This document shows positions 26,501 through 34,361 of a stretch of 64,000 bases of DNA, in pieces. Location: NCBI GenBank assembly GCA_036390995.1, contig DASWAT010000111.1:1-64000 (forward strand). The letters run 5' to 3'. A program made the position numbers and the translations under genes. Within the stretch, counting starts at the first letter, position 1, and every line of letters starts with the position of its first letter. Below the pieces are notes generated by a model. That model saw nothing but the letters and a program-made list of their open reading frames with translations. It did not search any database and was not told where the DNA came from. The DNA is from DASQQQ01 sp036390995 (lineage in GTDB: Bacteria > Actinomycetota > UBA4738 > HRBIN12).

Positions 26501-27733
26501 TCAGCCCTCCGTCGGCTCCTCCACCGCGGCCTCACCGATCGCGGTGGGCTCCTCGGGGGTGTCGGCGGCGTGTTCGGGCGCCTGCTCCTCCGCGACCGGG
26601 GCGGGCTCCTGCGCGACGGGCTCCTCGGCGACCGGCTCCATCGGGGCGGGCTCCTGGGACGGGGCCGGGGCTGCGGCTTCTGCGGCCCGTGCGGTGCCGC
26701 CCCGCTGCTCCTCCGCGAACTGGGTCTCGCTCTTGATGTCGATCCGCCACCCGGTGAGCCTGGCGGCCAAGCGCGCGTTCTGGCCTTCCTTCCCGATCGC
26801 CAGTGACAGCTGGTAGTCCGGGACGATCACCAGCGCGGTCTGCGAGTCGGGATCGATCTGCACGCGGTTGACCTTCGCCGGCTGCAAGGCGTTGGCCACG
26901 AACGTGGGCGGGTCGGCGCTCCACGGAACGACGTCGATCTTCTCGCCGCGAAGCTCGTTCACCACCATCCGCACCCGTGATCCCTTCGGGCCCACGCAGG
27001 CGCCGACGGGGTCCACGCCCGGCTCGCGCGAGGACACCGCGAGCTTCGACCGGTGACCCGGCTCCCGGGCCACGGCGCGGATCTCGACGATGCCTTCCTC
27101 GATCTCCGGGACCTCCAACTCGAACAGCTTCTTCAGCAGCCCCGGATGCGTGCGGGACACGACGATCTGCGGCCCCTTCGTTCCCTTGCGGACCTCGGTG
27201 ATGTAGGCCTTCAGCCGCTCACCGTGCCGGTACGGCTCGGACGGGACCTGTTCGGCCTGTGGGAGGAGCGCCTCGACCTTACCGAGGTCGAGCAGCGTGT
27301 ACCGACGTTCCTGCTGCTGCACGATGCCGGTCACCACGTCGCCCTCGCGCCCGGCGAACTCCTCGTAGGTCATCTCGCGCTCGGCATCGCGGAGCTTCTG
27401 GAAGATCACCTGCTTGGCGGTCTGCGCGCCGATGCGTCCCTTGAACTCGTCCGTGACCTCGACCTCCTCCTCGGAGATCACCTTCGTCTGCGGCTCGCCC
27501 TCCTCGTCCTCGACCTCCTCGAGCCTCTGGAGCCAGACGCGGAGGTCGCCGGACTCCGGGTCGATCTGCGCGCGAACGCCGAACGACTCCTCCTCCTCCT
27601 CGGGATGCTGCTGCTTCCACCACGACTTGTAGGCGGACGCCATCGCCTCCTCGAGGCCGGCCAGGATCGTCTCGAACGCGATCCCCTTCTCCCGCTCCAG
27701 CTCGCGGAGCGCCGCGATCATGTCGGCATTCAT
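26501..27733 (-). CDS. nusA: Transcription termination/antitermination factor NusA
   Basis: 410 residues: N-terminal RNA-polymerase-binding domain, S1 domain near 130-200, and two KH domains with GPKGSRV and GKEGQNARLAAR. After about residue 340 the protein ends in a Glu/Pro/Ala-rich acidic tail in place of the extra AR repeats of E. coli NusA. The ATG at 27733 overlaps the rimP stop (ATGA) and has AAGGAG seven bases upstream, so it is preferred over the upstream extension. Confidence 0.96.
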   Translation of the reverse strand: MNADMIAALRELEREKGIAFETILAGLEEAMASAYKSWWKQQHPEEEEESFGVRAQIDPESGDLRVWLQRLEEVEDEEGEPQTKVISEEEVEVTDEFKGRIGAQTAKQVIFQKLRDAEREMTYEEFAGREGDVVTGIVQQQERRYTLLDLGKVEALLPQAEQVPSEPYRHGERLKAYITEVRKGTKGPQIVVSRTHPGLLKKLFELEVPEIEEGIVEIRAVAREPGHRSKLAVSSREPGVDPVGACVGPKGSRVRMVVNELRGEKIDVVPWSADPPTFVANALQPAKVNRVQIDPDSQTALVIVPDYQLSLAIGKEGQNARLAARLTGWRIDIKSETQFAEEQRGGTARAAEAAAPAPSQEPAPMEPVAEEPVAQEPAPVAEEQAPEHAADTPEEPTAIGEAAVEEPTEG

Positions 27734-28191
27734 GCGTTGCTCCTTGCAGAACCCCATTCGAAAACGGTCCGCGCGGACGCGACGACGTCGTACGGCACGC
27801 GCAGCTCTCCGCCCTCGGCGGCGATAACGATCGCCTCCGCGTCGGCCGAGACCAGCGCGCCCTCGTGCGTCTTCTTCCCGTTCACCGGCTCTACCGTCTT
27901 CACCTTCACCCGTTCTCCCACGCTTCGCTGGAAGTGTCGCGGCCGTCGAAGAGACCGCTCCAGCCCGGGCGAGCTCACCTCGAGCTCGTACCGGCCTTCA
28001 CCGAAGTCCTCCAGGTCCAGCCGCCGCGAGAGCCGTTCCGAGACCTGCGAGATCGTGTCGAGGTCAACACCGCCCTCCTGATCCACGAAGACTCGGAGGA
28101 TCATCCGGCCGCCCTCCCTTCGGTAGACGGCCTCCCAGAGCTCCAGACCGGCCGCCTCGACCACCGGCCGGACCAGCGCCTCCACGTCCAT
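27730..28191 (-). CDS. rimP: Ribosome maturation factor RimP
   Basis: 153-residue 30S assembly factor with the LELWEAVYRREGG start, VDLDTISQVSERLSRRLD core and YELEVSSPGLERSL motif. It is the first gene of the rimP-nusA-ylxR-infB unit. GAGGGCGAG precedes the ATG. Thirty bases upstream is the T-tract of a terminator hairpin in its leader. Confidence 0.95.
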   Translation of the reverse strand: MDVEALVRPVVEAAGLELWEAVYRREGGRMILRVFVDQEGGVDLDTISQVSERLSRRLDLEDFGEGRYELEVSSPGLERSLRRPRHFQRSVGERVKVKTVEPVNGKKTHEGALVSADAEAIVIAAEGGELRVPYDVVASARTVFEWGSARSNA

Positions 28192-28221
28192 CTCGCCCTC
28201 GCTCGCCGCAGCGACCCACCG

Positions 28222-28247
28222 AAAAAGAAAGTGGGCGCGAGCCCACT
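28222..28247 (-). terminator. Terminator hairpin in the rimP leader
   Basis: On the minus strand AGTGGGC, loop TCGC, GCCCACT makes a perfect 7-bp stem (28247-28230), followed by TTCTTTTT (28229-28222). This is the best intrinsic terminator in the window. It ends 31 bases before the rimP ATG and downstream of a TATACT box, so it may act as an attenuator for the rimP operon. It could also simply end the proS transcript. A downstream GGTGGGT (28220-28214) could pair with the 3' arm and open the hairpin. Confidence 0.75.
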
Positions 28248-28276
28248 CCGCGTGATGCCGCTCCTATTGCCGTTCG

Positions 28277-28282
28277 AGTATA
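28277..28282 (-). promoter_or_regulatory. -10 box TATACT upstream of rimP
   Basis: TATACT is close to the sigma-70-type consensus and stands out in this GC-rich sequence. The RNA would start near 28270 and carry a leader of about 80 bases containing the terminator hairpin. No good -35 box is visible. Confidence 0.45.
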
Positions 28283-28317
28283 CCGAACCCGCCGAAACGG
28301 CAGCTCAGACGGGGGCC

Positions 28318-28599
28318 TCAGATCGCCCGGCGCTGCCCGCCCGGCCGATCCCAGTGATCTCGGCGGTTCATGCGCCGGGCCAGGCGTGGGTCATCCCAGC
28401 CCAGGTTCGAGCGGATCCCGAGGTCCCGGCACGCGGCCTCGGCGAGCTCCCGGGACGAGAACTCGCCCCGCACCCAAGTTCCGTCGACGTCGACCACCAG
28501 GAGGTCCCAGGTGGCCAGCCCGACGTGCTGGATCACGCCCTCCGCCTCCGGATGGACACGCGCGAACCATCGGAGCGCCTGGGGAACGTGGGCCCGCAT
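28318..28599 (-). CDS. Small conserved-looking protein of unknown function
   Basis: 93 residues from the ATG at 28599. It begins MRAHVPQALRWF, has a beta-rich middle (TWDLLVVDVDGTWVRGEF), a helix AEAACRDLGI and a basic C-terminus with WDDPRLARRMNRRDHW. No signal peptide or membrane helix. It starts 17 bases after proS and ends before the leader terminator, so it is probably the last gene of the proS transcript. I do not recognise the family. Confidence 0.6.
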   Translation of the reverse strand: MRAHVPQALRWFARVHPEAEGVIQHVGLATWDLLVVDVDGTWVRGEFSSRELAEAACRDLGIRSNLGWDDPRLARRMNRRDHWDRPGGQRRAI

Positions 28600-28616
28600 G
28601 CCGGCAGCGTAGCCCA

Positions 28617-30326
28617 CTACGGGGCCGAGGCGAGGAGATCGACCGCGGCCCCGGCGGCGTCCGCCAACGGGGCGGTGGATCGATCCCCGGAGGCGCGAAG
28701 CTTCAGGTCGACCGATCCCGTCTCCACCCCCCGGCGACCCACGACCACCTGGACCGGATACCCGACGAGGTCGGCGTCGGCGAACTTCACACCTGCGGTC
28801 TGTTCGCGGTCGTCGATCACCACCTCGATGCCGAGCTCGCCCAACTCGCCGTAGATGCGCTCGGCCTCGGCGGCCACCCGCTCGTCGTCGCGGTTCGCCA
28901 CCACCACGACGACGTCGAACGGCGCCGTTGCCCTCGGCAGGCGAAGCCCGGCGTCGTCGTGGAACTGCTCGACGGCCGCCGCAAGGATCCGCGAGATGCC
29001 GATCCCGTACGAGCCCATCTGGTAATGGCGCTCCTCGCCGTCCTCGTCCACGAAGCGCGCATCGAGCGGGGCTGAGTAGATCGTGCCGAGCTGGTAGATG
29101 TGCCCGACCACGATGGCCCGCCCGACGTGGAGCGTCGCGCCGTCGACCGGACAGCGATCGCCCTCGCGGAGCGCGACCACGTCCTCGAACCGGTCGATCC
29201 GGAAGTCGCGCGGCGTGTTCGCCCCCGTCACGTGGCGGTCGGATTCGTTCGCCCCCGTCACCCAGTCCGCCCGCCCGCGGACGGATGGATCGGCGACGAT
29301 CGTGACGTCCTCGCCCATCCCCTGCGGGCCGACGAACCCCTTCACGAAGCCGCGCGATGCGAACTCGCCGTCCTCGAACCGGCGGATCGTCGTGGGGAAG
29401 AACGCGCGCTCGAGCTTGGCCTCTTCGACCTCCCGGTCGCCGGGGACGAGGACCGCGACCGTCCGCCCGCCCGCGTCGTACAGCATCGTCTTCAGCATCT
29501 GCTCTGAGGGACGCCCGAGGAAGCCCGACACCTCTTCGATCGTCGCGGCGCCGGGGGTGTCCACCGTCTCGAGCTCGGCGAGCCCATCCTGCGACGCCGG
29601 CTCGGGCCGCCCGGGCGTCGCCGCTTTCTGGTCGGCGAGGTAGTCGCCGTTCTCGCACTCCACGAACCGGTCCTCCCCGACGTCCGCGCGGGCCATGAAC
29701 TCGTGGTTCACACCGCCGCCGATCTGCCCCGGCTCGGCCTCGACGACGACGTAGTCGAGGCCGAGCCGGTCGAAGATCCGCCGGTACGCTCGCAGCATGA
29801 TGTCGTACGAGCGGGCCATGCCCTGCTCGTCTCGATCGAACGTGTACGCGTCCTTCATCAGGAACTCGCGCCCCCGCAGGAGGCCGAATCGGGGGCGGAA
29901 CTCGTCCCGGTACTTCCACTCGATCTGGTACAGGTTCACCGGCAGGTCGCGGTACGAGGGCAGTCCCGCGTCCACGAGCGGCGTCGCGACCTCCTCCTGG
30001 GTGGGGCCGAGGAGCATCTCCCGGCCGTGCCGGTCGGTCAGCCGGAACATGAGCTCCCCGTACAGGTCCCACCGGCCCGTGGCCTTCCACGGCTCGGCCG
30101 GGAGCACGATCGGCATCCGGATCTCCTGGGCGCCGGAGACGTCCATCTCCTCCCGGACGATCCGCTCGACCTTCCTCATGGCGCGCAGGCCGAGCGGCAG
30201 CGTCGTGTAGACGCCGGCGGCCACCTGCCGGATGAACGCCGCGCGGAGGAGGAGGCGATGCGAGGCGATCTCGGCCTCGGCCGGATCCTCCCGGAGCGTG
30301 GGCGCGAACAGCTGCGACAGCCTCAT
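28617..30326 (-). CDS. proS: Prolyl-tRNA synthetase, bacterial type
   Basis: Class II synthetase, 569 residues, the length of the bacterial form with an editing (INS) insertion. The N-terminal RLSQLFAPTLREDP, the EIRMPIVLPAEPW and FRPRFGLLRGREFLMKDAYTF motifs form the catalytic core. The INS domain spans about 235-390, and motif 3 with GSYGIGISR is near 440. A C-terminal anticodon-binding domain follows. ATG at 30326, with a TATCCT box nine bases upstream. Confidence 0.96.
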   Translation of the reverse strand: MRLSQLFAPTLREDPAEAEIASHRLLLRAAFIRQVAAGVYTTLPLGLRAMRKVERIVREEMDVSGAQEIRMPIVLPAEPWKATGRWDLYGELMFRLTDRHGREMLLGPTQEEVATPLVDAGLPSYRDLPVNLYQIEWKYRDEFRPRFGLLRGREFLMKDAYTFDRDEQGMARSYDIMLRAYRRIFDRLGLDYVVVEAEPGQIGGGVNHEFMARADVGEDRFVECENGDYLADQKAATPGRPEPASQDGLAELETVDTPGAATIEEVSGFLGRPSEQMLKTMLYDAGGRTVAVLVPGDREVEEAKLERAFFPTTIRRFEDGEFASRGFVKGFVGPQGMGEDVTIVADPSVRGRADWVTGANESDRHVTGANTPRDFRIDRFEDVVALREGDRCPVDGATLHVGRAIVVGHIYQLGTIYSAPLDARFVDEDGEERHYQMGSYGIGISRILAAAVEQFHDDAGLRLPRATAPFDVVVVVANRDDERVAAEAERIYGELGELGIEVVIDDREQTAGVKFADADLVGYPVQVVVGRRGVETGSVDLKLRASGDRSTAPLADAAGAAVDLLASAP

Positions 30327-30335
30327 GGGCTCCAC

Positions 30336-30341
30336 AGGATA
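30336..30341 (-). promoter_or_regulatory. -10 box TATCCT before proS
   Basis: On the minus strand TATCCT ends nine bases before the proS ATG, leaving little or no room for a leader. No Shine-Dalgarno sequence lies in between. Confidence 0.4.
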
Positions 30342-30387
30342 CCGGCCCGGAGGCCGGTGCTCGCTTGCGGGGAGGACGCCGCCGGGC

Positions 30388-31992
30388 TCAGGCGTGGGTC
30401 ACGACGTCGACGGTCTCCTGCCAATCCTGGGTCGGCCCGTCACCGTCGGCCTTCGCGTACTGGTTGATCATCACGATCTGCGACGGGTCGGACGGGTTGC
30501 GGGCGATGCCGTTGAAGTCGCCCCAGCGCTCGGGCCCCCGGGTCGCCTCGAATCGGGCGGTCCCGGGAGCCAGCTCCGTGAGCGTCGCCTGGGTCGTCCC
30601 CGGTGGGATCTCGGCGGCCCACGCCGACAGGTACTCGTGCGTGAGCGCGCCGGCTCGGCTGTACGTGACGAACAGGTTGCCGGATCCGTCCGTGGCGACC
30701 ACCGGCCACCCCGCGTCCGTCTCCGGGGTTCCGACGATGCCCTGGCGGCTCAGCGACGAGGCTCGGAGCCGGCCCATCGGCGCCACCTCGTACCACCGGA
30801 TCGCGGCCTCCGGGTACCCTCCGGGCCGCGTGTCCGGGCGGAGGTTGCGGAAGATGACGTGCGCGGCGTACAGACGGTCGAGGTCGGCGTCGTAGAAGGC
30901 GTTGATCAGCCGCAGGTCGCCGGGGTCCCACCAGGTGTTCGCCTTCTTCAGGCTGCCGTCTCCCTGTGTACCGAACGGAGAGATGCCCACGTTGGCCACC
31001 GGCAGATCGGCGCGCTGGAGCTGGAGGCCCGAGGCTCGCTCCTTCAGCCTCCATACGATGAGGGAAGAGGCCCGTCGATCGCGCTCGAAGGACAGGAAGT
31101 ACTGCATGGCCGGGGCCGTCCCCGCGCTCTGCGCCGGCTGGATGGTGAACGCGGCCGTGCGGTCGGGGTTCCTGGTGGCCGCCCCGGCGAACCGGTCGAA
31201 GGCGGTCGGCTGCGTGCAGTCGTAGAGGCTGGTCTTCGGGAACGAGAGGATCTGGGCGTAGTCGAACGCGAGATGCTCGAAGTCGAACTGGTTCGTGGTC
31301 ACGACCACCCGGTCGGCGTCGTAGCCGAGTCCCGGGTAGTCGGCCCACTGGCGGCCGTCCCGCCGGACCTGATCGGCCTTCATGCGCCGGGCGCACCACG
31401 TCGCGGGGTCGTTCGCGGTGGCGTCGGGGACCGTCACCATCTGGATCCAGCTCCGGCGCAGGCCGTCGTTCACCGCCAGGTACACCAGCACGAACGTCTG
31501 TCCGTACGGGTCGTAGACGACCTTCGGGTCGAAGATCTGGGTGCCCGAGGGGTACGTGAAGAACGGCTCGAACGAGGTGGGGGGTATCACCGGGGTCCCG
31601 GTGAGGTCGTACAGGGCGTACGAGGTGTTCACGGCGGTGAGGATCCACTGGGAGCCCATGGCGCCACTCGGATCGGCCGGCCAGTTCGGCCCGGTCCTGG
31701 GGATGGCGTCGAAGTGGAGGCCCGAGACCGGGGTGCGCGGCGAGGGCCGAGCCTCGGTCGCGCGGCCGAGCGGATGCCGATCCGACGAAACGGGGTAGCT
31801 CCCGCGCAGCAGCGGCCGCACCGTCCTCGAGGGCACGATCGACGGTGCGGGGACGAACGTCCGGTGCCAGAGGCGGGCGGGGGCTGGGTCCCGGGGAACG
31901 ACGCCTGCGGCGAGCGCCGGCGGGGGCAGCGACAGCAACGACACCGCCGTGCTTGCCGCCAGTGCCAGGCGAAGTGCTGCAGGTGGACGCAT
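30388..31992 (-). CDS. Secreted propeller-like protein of unknown function
   Basis: 534 residues. A signal peptide with an ALAA cleavage region (about 1-27) precedes a long extracellular domain rich in short beta stretches and Trp/Asp/Gly turns (SGAMGSQWILTAVN, FDPKVVYDPYGQTFVLVY, WADYPGLGYDADRVVVTTNQF, VVATDGSGNLFVTYSR), typical of a beta-propeller such as the sialidase/Asp-box type. I cannot name an enzyme. ATG at 31992 with AGGAGA seven bases upstream; a longer frame continues upstream without support. Divergent from the trp leader. Confidence 0.75.
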   Translation of the reverse strand: MRPPAALRLALAASTAVSLLSLPPPALAAGVVPRDPAPARLWHRTFVPAPSIVPSRTVRPLLRGSYPVSSDRHPLGRATEARPSPRTPVSGLHFDAIPRTGPNWPADPSGAMGSQWILTAVNTSYALYDLTGTPVIPPTSFEPFFTYPSGTQIFDPKVVYDPYGQTFVLVYLAVNDGLRRSWIQMVTVPDATANDPATWCARRMKADQVRRDGRQWADYPGLGYDADRVVVTTNQFDFEHLAFDYAQILSFPKTSLYDCTQPTAFDRFAGAATRNPDRTAAFTIQPAQSAGTAPAMQYFLSFERDRRASSLIVWRLKERASGLQLQRADLPVANVGISPFGTQGDGSLKKANTWWDPGDLRLINAFYDADLDRLYAAHVIFRNLRPDTRPGGYPEAAIRWYEVAPMGRLRASSLSRQGIVGTPETDAGWPVVATDGSGNLFVTYSRAGALTHEYLSAWAAEIPPGTTQATLTELAPGTARFEATRGPERWGDFNGIARNPSDPSQIVMINQYAKADGDGPTQDWQETVDVVTHA

Positions 31993-32079
31993 CGATGTCT
32001 CCTGAGGGATCGCGGGCGGGGTGAGCGAGACGGTATCCGAAAGGGAGAACGCCGTCCAGTGTCCGGGGTTGTGCGGACG

Positions 32080-32109
32080 TTGACGGCGGCGGCGCCCACA
32101 CCGCACAAT
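32080..32109 (+). promoter_or_regulatory. Predicted trp promoter
   Basis: TTGACG (32080-32085) and CACAAT (32104-32109) are separated by 18 bases. Transcription would start near 32116, only a few bases before the leader peptide ATG at 32120. Motif evidence only. Confidence 0.5.
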
Positions 32110-32119
32110 CGTCGCCACG

Positions 32120-32185
32120 ATGAGCTGCGCGATCCACTGGTCCTGGCCTTGGGGCTCGAGGAGCCCGGAGCCGGCGCGCGCCTGA
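32120..32185 (+). CDS. trpL: trp leader peptide
   Basis: A 21-residue reading frame beginning MSCAIHWSWPWG and ending at TGA 32183-32185. Trp codons are at positions 7, 9 and 11, against a very low Trp background. A hairpin (GGGCTC-GAG-GAGCCC, 32152-32166) begins at the last Trp codon and a terminator-like stem follows at 32212. A ribosome stalled at the Trp codons for lack of charged tRNA would block the first hairpin. This is the standard trp attenuation layout, known in other actinobacteria. No Shine-Dalgarno sequence is visible, so translation may be leaderless. Confidence 0.8.
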   Translation: MSCAIHWSWPWGSRSPEPARA

Positions 32186-32211
32186 ACATCGTCACGACAG
32201 GTTCGACCGAA

Positions 32212-32238
32212 GAAGCCCCGGGCGGCGCCCGGGGCTTC
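32212..32238 (+). terminator. trp attenuator stem
   Basis: GAAGCCCCGGGC and GCCCGGGGCTTC form a perfect 12-bp stem with a GGC loop, ending 23 bases before trpE. Bases 32163-32168 (GCCCGG), from the leader hairpin, can pair with 32218-32223 (CCGGGC) as an antiterminator. There is no strong T-tract after the stem, as is common in GC-rich actinobacteria. Confidence 0.75.
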
Positions 32239-32261
32239 ACGTTGCCACGAGGAGGACGCAG

Positions 32262-33764
32262 GTGCGGGTTCGACCCGACCGCGGGACGTTCGACGGGCTG
32301 GGCACCGCTTGGCCGCTCGTTCCGATGTGGACGGAACTGCTCGCCGACGTCTCGACGCCCGTCGGTGTGTTTCCGGCACTGGCCTCGGACGGTCCCGGCA
32401 TCCTGTTGGAGAGCGTGGAGCGCTCGGAGCGGTGGGGGCGGTTCTCGTTCGCGGCCGGCGATCCTGCTGCGATCGTCCTTGCGGGGCCCGACGGCGTCGA
32501 GGTCACCGAGGTGCGCCGTGAGCGACTCCCGGTGGCGGTCCCCGAACCCGGCATGCCGGTTCGGGCCGCGCTTCGAGCGGTCGCGGACTCCCTGGCGGCC
32601 CCGCGATCCTCCGAGCTCCCCTCCCTTACCGGCGGCCTCATGGGCTACCTCGCGTATGAGGCCGCGCGGTTGCTGGACGGCCACCCCGCGCCCGCCGTGG
32701 CCGATGCGCCGTGCCCGCCGATCGGGCTGTTGGTCGTGGACCGAGCGGTCGTCTTCGACCACTGGCGCCAGCGCTTGCTTTTGGTCGCCCACGTCCCGCC
32801 CGGCGCGTACGACGTCGGCGTGGAGGCGCTTGAGGCGCTCGCGGCGACCGTACGGGCAGCCGCCCCTCCCCCTCCGGAGCCCTTCCACCCCTTCGACGTG
32901 CCAACGGCAGCCACGGACGAGGGGAGTCCGAACATGGACGACGCACGGTACCGGCGGATCGTCGCCGACTTCAAGGATCACATCCTCGCCGGTGACATCT
33001 ACCAGGCAGTCCCTTCGCGGCGCGTGTCGTTCCCGGCAGCGGCCGGCGGCTACCCCGTCTACCGCCGGCTCCGCGTGACGAACCCTGCGCCCTACATGTT
33101 CTTCGTGCGGATGCTCGGCATGGAGCTCGCAGGCTCCTCGCCCGAGCCGCTCGTGCGGGTCGAGGGTCGGCGGGTGTCTACCCGACCCATCGCCGGCACG
33201 CGGCCTCGAGGACGAACCGAGGTCCGCGACCGGCTCCTCGAGCACGAGCTCCTGGCCGACCCGAAGGAACAGGCCGAACATGCGATGCTGGTGGATCTGG
33301 CCCGGAACGACCTCGGCCGCGTGTGCCGTCCGGGCAGCGTTCGCCCCACGGAGCTGATGGTCGTCGAACGGTTCTCGAAGGTCATGCACATCGTGAGCAC
33401 GGTGGAGGGCGAGCTGGCGGAGGGACAGGACGCCTTCGATGCCCTCGCCGTCACGTTCCCGGCGGGGACCGTGACCGGCGCGCCGAAGCGCCGGGCCATG
33501 GAGCTGATCGCGGATGCGGAGCCCACACCGCGCGGGCCGTACGCGGGGGCGGTCGGTTACCGGACCTTCGCCGGGGACCTCGACTTCTGCATCACGATCC
33601 GGACCGCGGTGGTGAGCGGTGGAACCGCCCACGTCCAAACCGGCGCCGGCGTCGTGGCCGACTCGGACCCGGATGCCGAGCTCCGCGAGACGAAGGCGAA
33701 GGCGGCGGGGCTCCTGCCCGCCGTGGTCGCCGAGCCGGCGGAGATGGGAGACACGCCCGCATGA
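32262..33764 (+). CDS. trpE: Anthranilate synthase component I
   Basis: Converts chorismate to anthranilate with ammonia from TrpG, the first step of Trp synthesis. 500 residues. LLES at 48-51 is the known Trp feedback motif. The active-site segment reads RPIAGTRPRG near 307; Ala instead of Lys there separates TrpE from PabB. DPKEQAEHAMLVDLARND and GTVTGAPKRRAMELI are also intact. GTG start with GGAGG six bases upstream. Expression is predicted to be controlled by the trpL attenuator. Confidence 0.93.
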   Translation: MRVRPDRGTFDGLGTAWPLVPMWTELLADVSTPVGVFPALASDGPGILLESVERSERWGRFSFAAGDPAAIVLAGPDGVEVTEVRRERLPVAVPEPGMPVRAALRAVADSLAAPRSSELPSLTGGLMGYLAYEAARLLDGHPAPAVADAPCPPIGLLVVDRAVVFDHWRQRLLLVAHVPPGAYDVGVEALEALAATVRAAAPPPPEPFHPFDVPTAATDEGSPNMDDARYRRIVADFKDHILAGDIYQAVPSRRVSFPAAAGGYPVYRRLRVTNPAPYMFFVRMLGMELAGSSPEPLVRVEGRRVSTRPIAGTRPRGRTEVRDRLLEHELLADPKEQAEHAMLVDLARNDLGRVCRPGSVRPTELMVVERFSKVMHIVSTVEGELAEGQDAFDALAVTFPAGTVTGAPKRRAMELIADAEPTPRGPYAGAVGYRTFAGDLDFCITIRTAVVSGGTAHVQTGAGVVADSDPDAELRETKAKAAGLLPAVVAEPAEMGDTPA

Positions 33765-34327
33765 TCCTGGTCGTCGACCACTACGACTCCTTCACGTACA
33801 ACCTCGTCCAGTTGGTCGAGAGCCTCGGCTACCCGACCATGGTCGTGAAGAGCGACGCAGAGCCGGCAGAGGCCCTCGTGGACCGGCGCCCGGACGCGGT
33901 GATCCTCTCCCCCGGCCCCGGCCGGCCCGAGGACGCCGGGTGCTTCCTCGACCTCCTGCGCCTGCTCCCGGCCGAGACGCCGGTGCTCGGGGTGTGCCTG
34001 GGCCACCAGGCCCTCGGCATGCATCTGGGCGGCCGAGTGGATCGAGCCGCGCCGATGCACGGGAAGGCCTCGCTCGTGTACCACGACGGCGCTGGGATAC
34101 TCGAGGGCGTGGCCAGTCCCTTCGAGGCCGGGCGGTACCACTCCCTGGTGGTCACCCGGGACAGCCTGCCCGCCGAACTCGCCCTCACCGCCTGGACCGA
34201 GGACGGGGTGGTCATGGCCACCCAGCATCGCGAGCTCCCCCGGTTCGGCGTCCAGTTCCACCCCGAGTCCATCCTGACCCCCGAGGGTCCGGCGATCGTC
34301 GAACGCTTCCTTCGCGTAGCCCGCTGA
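33761..34327 (+). CDS. trpG: Anthranilate synthase component II (glutamine amidotransferase)
   Basis: 188-residue class I glutamine amidotransferase that feeds ammonia to TrpE. Start motif VVDHYDSFTYNLVQ, oxyanion SPGPGRPEDAG, nucleophile Cys79 in GVCLGHQA and the His/Glu pair in FGVQFHPES. The start overlaps the trpE stop (ATGA). The same subunit often also serves p-aminobenzoate synthesis. No trpD, trpC, trpB or trpA follows. Confidence 0.94.
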   Translation: MILVVDHYDSFTYNLVQLVESLGYPTMVVKSDAEPAEALVDRRPDAVILSPGPGRPEDAGCFLDLLRLLPAETPVLGVCLGHQALGMHLGGRVDRAAPMHGKASLVYHDGAGILEGVASPFEAGRYHSLVVTRDSLPAELALTAWTEDGVVMATQHRELPRFGVQFHPESILTPEGPAIVERFLRVAR

Positions 34328-34344
34328 CCCGAAGGAACCGCAGG

Positions 34345-34361
34345 TAGTCTGGGCCAGACTA
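34345..34361. terminator. Hairpin between convergent trpG and ispG
   Basis: TAGTCTG-GGC-CAGACTA is a perfect 7-bp stem that includes the ispG stop codon and lies 17 bases after trpG. It could serve both directions. No T-tract is present. Confidence 0.4.

Noticed and set aside
30232..33078. Plus-strand frame of about 948 codons across proS, the propeller gene and trpE
   Set aside because: It spans three unrelated genes and the trp leader; no family motif and no plausible start.
32262..33764. Aminodeoxychorismate synthase PabB instead of TrpE
   Set aside because: The active-site motif has Ala (RPIAGT) where PabB has Lys, the LLES feedback motif is present, and the leader is rich in Trp codons.
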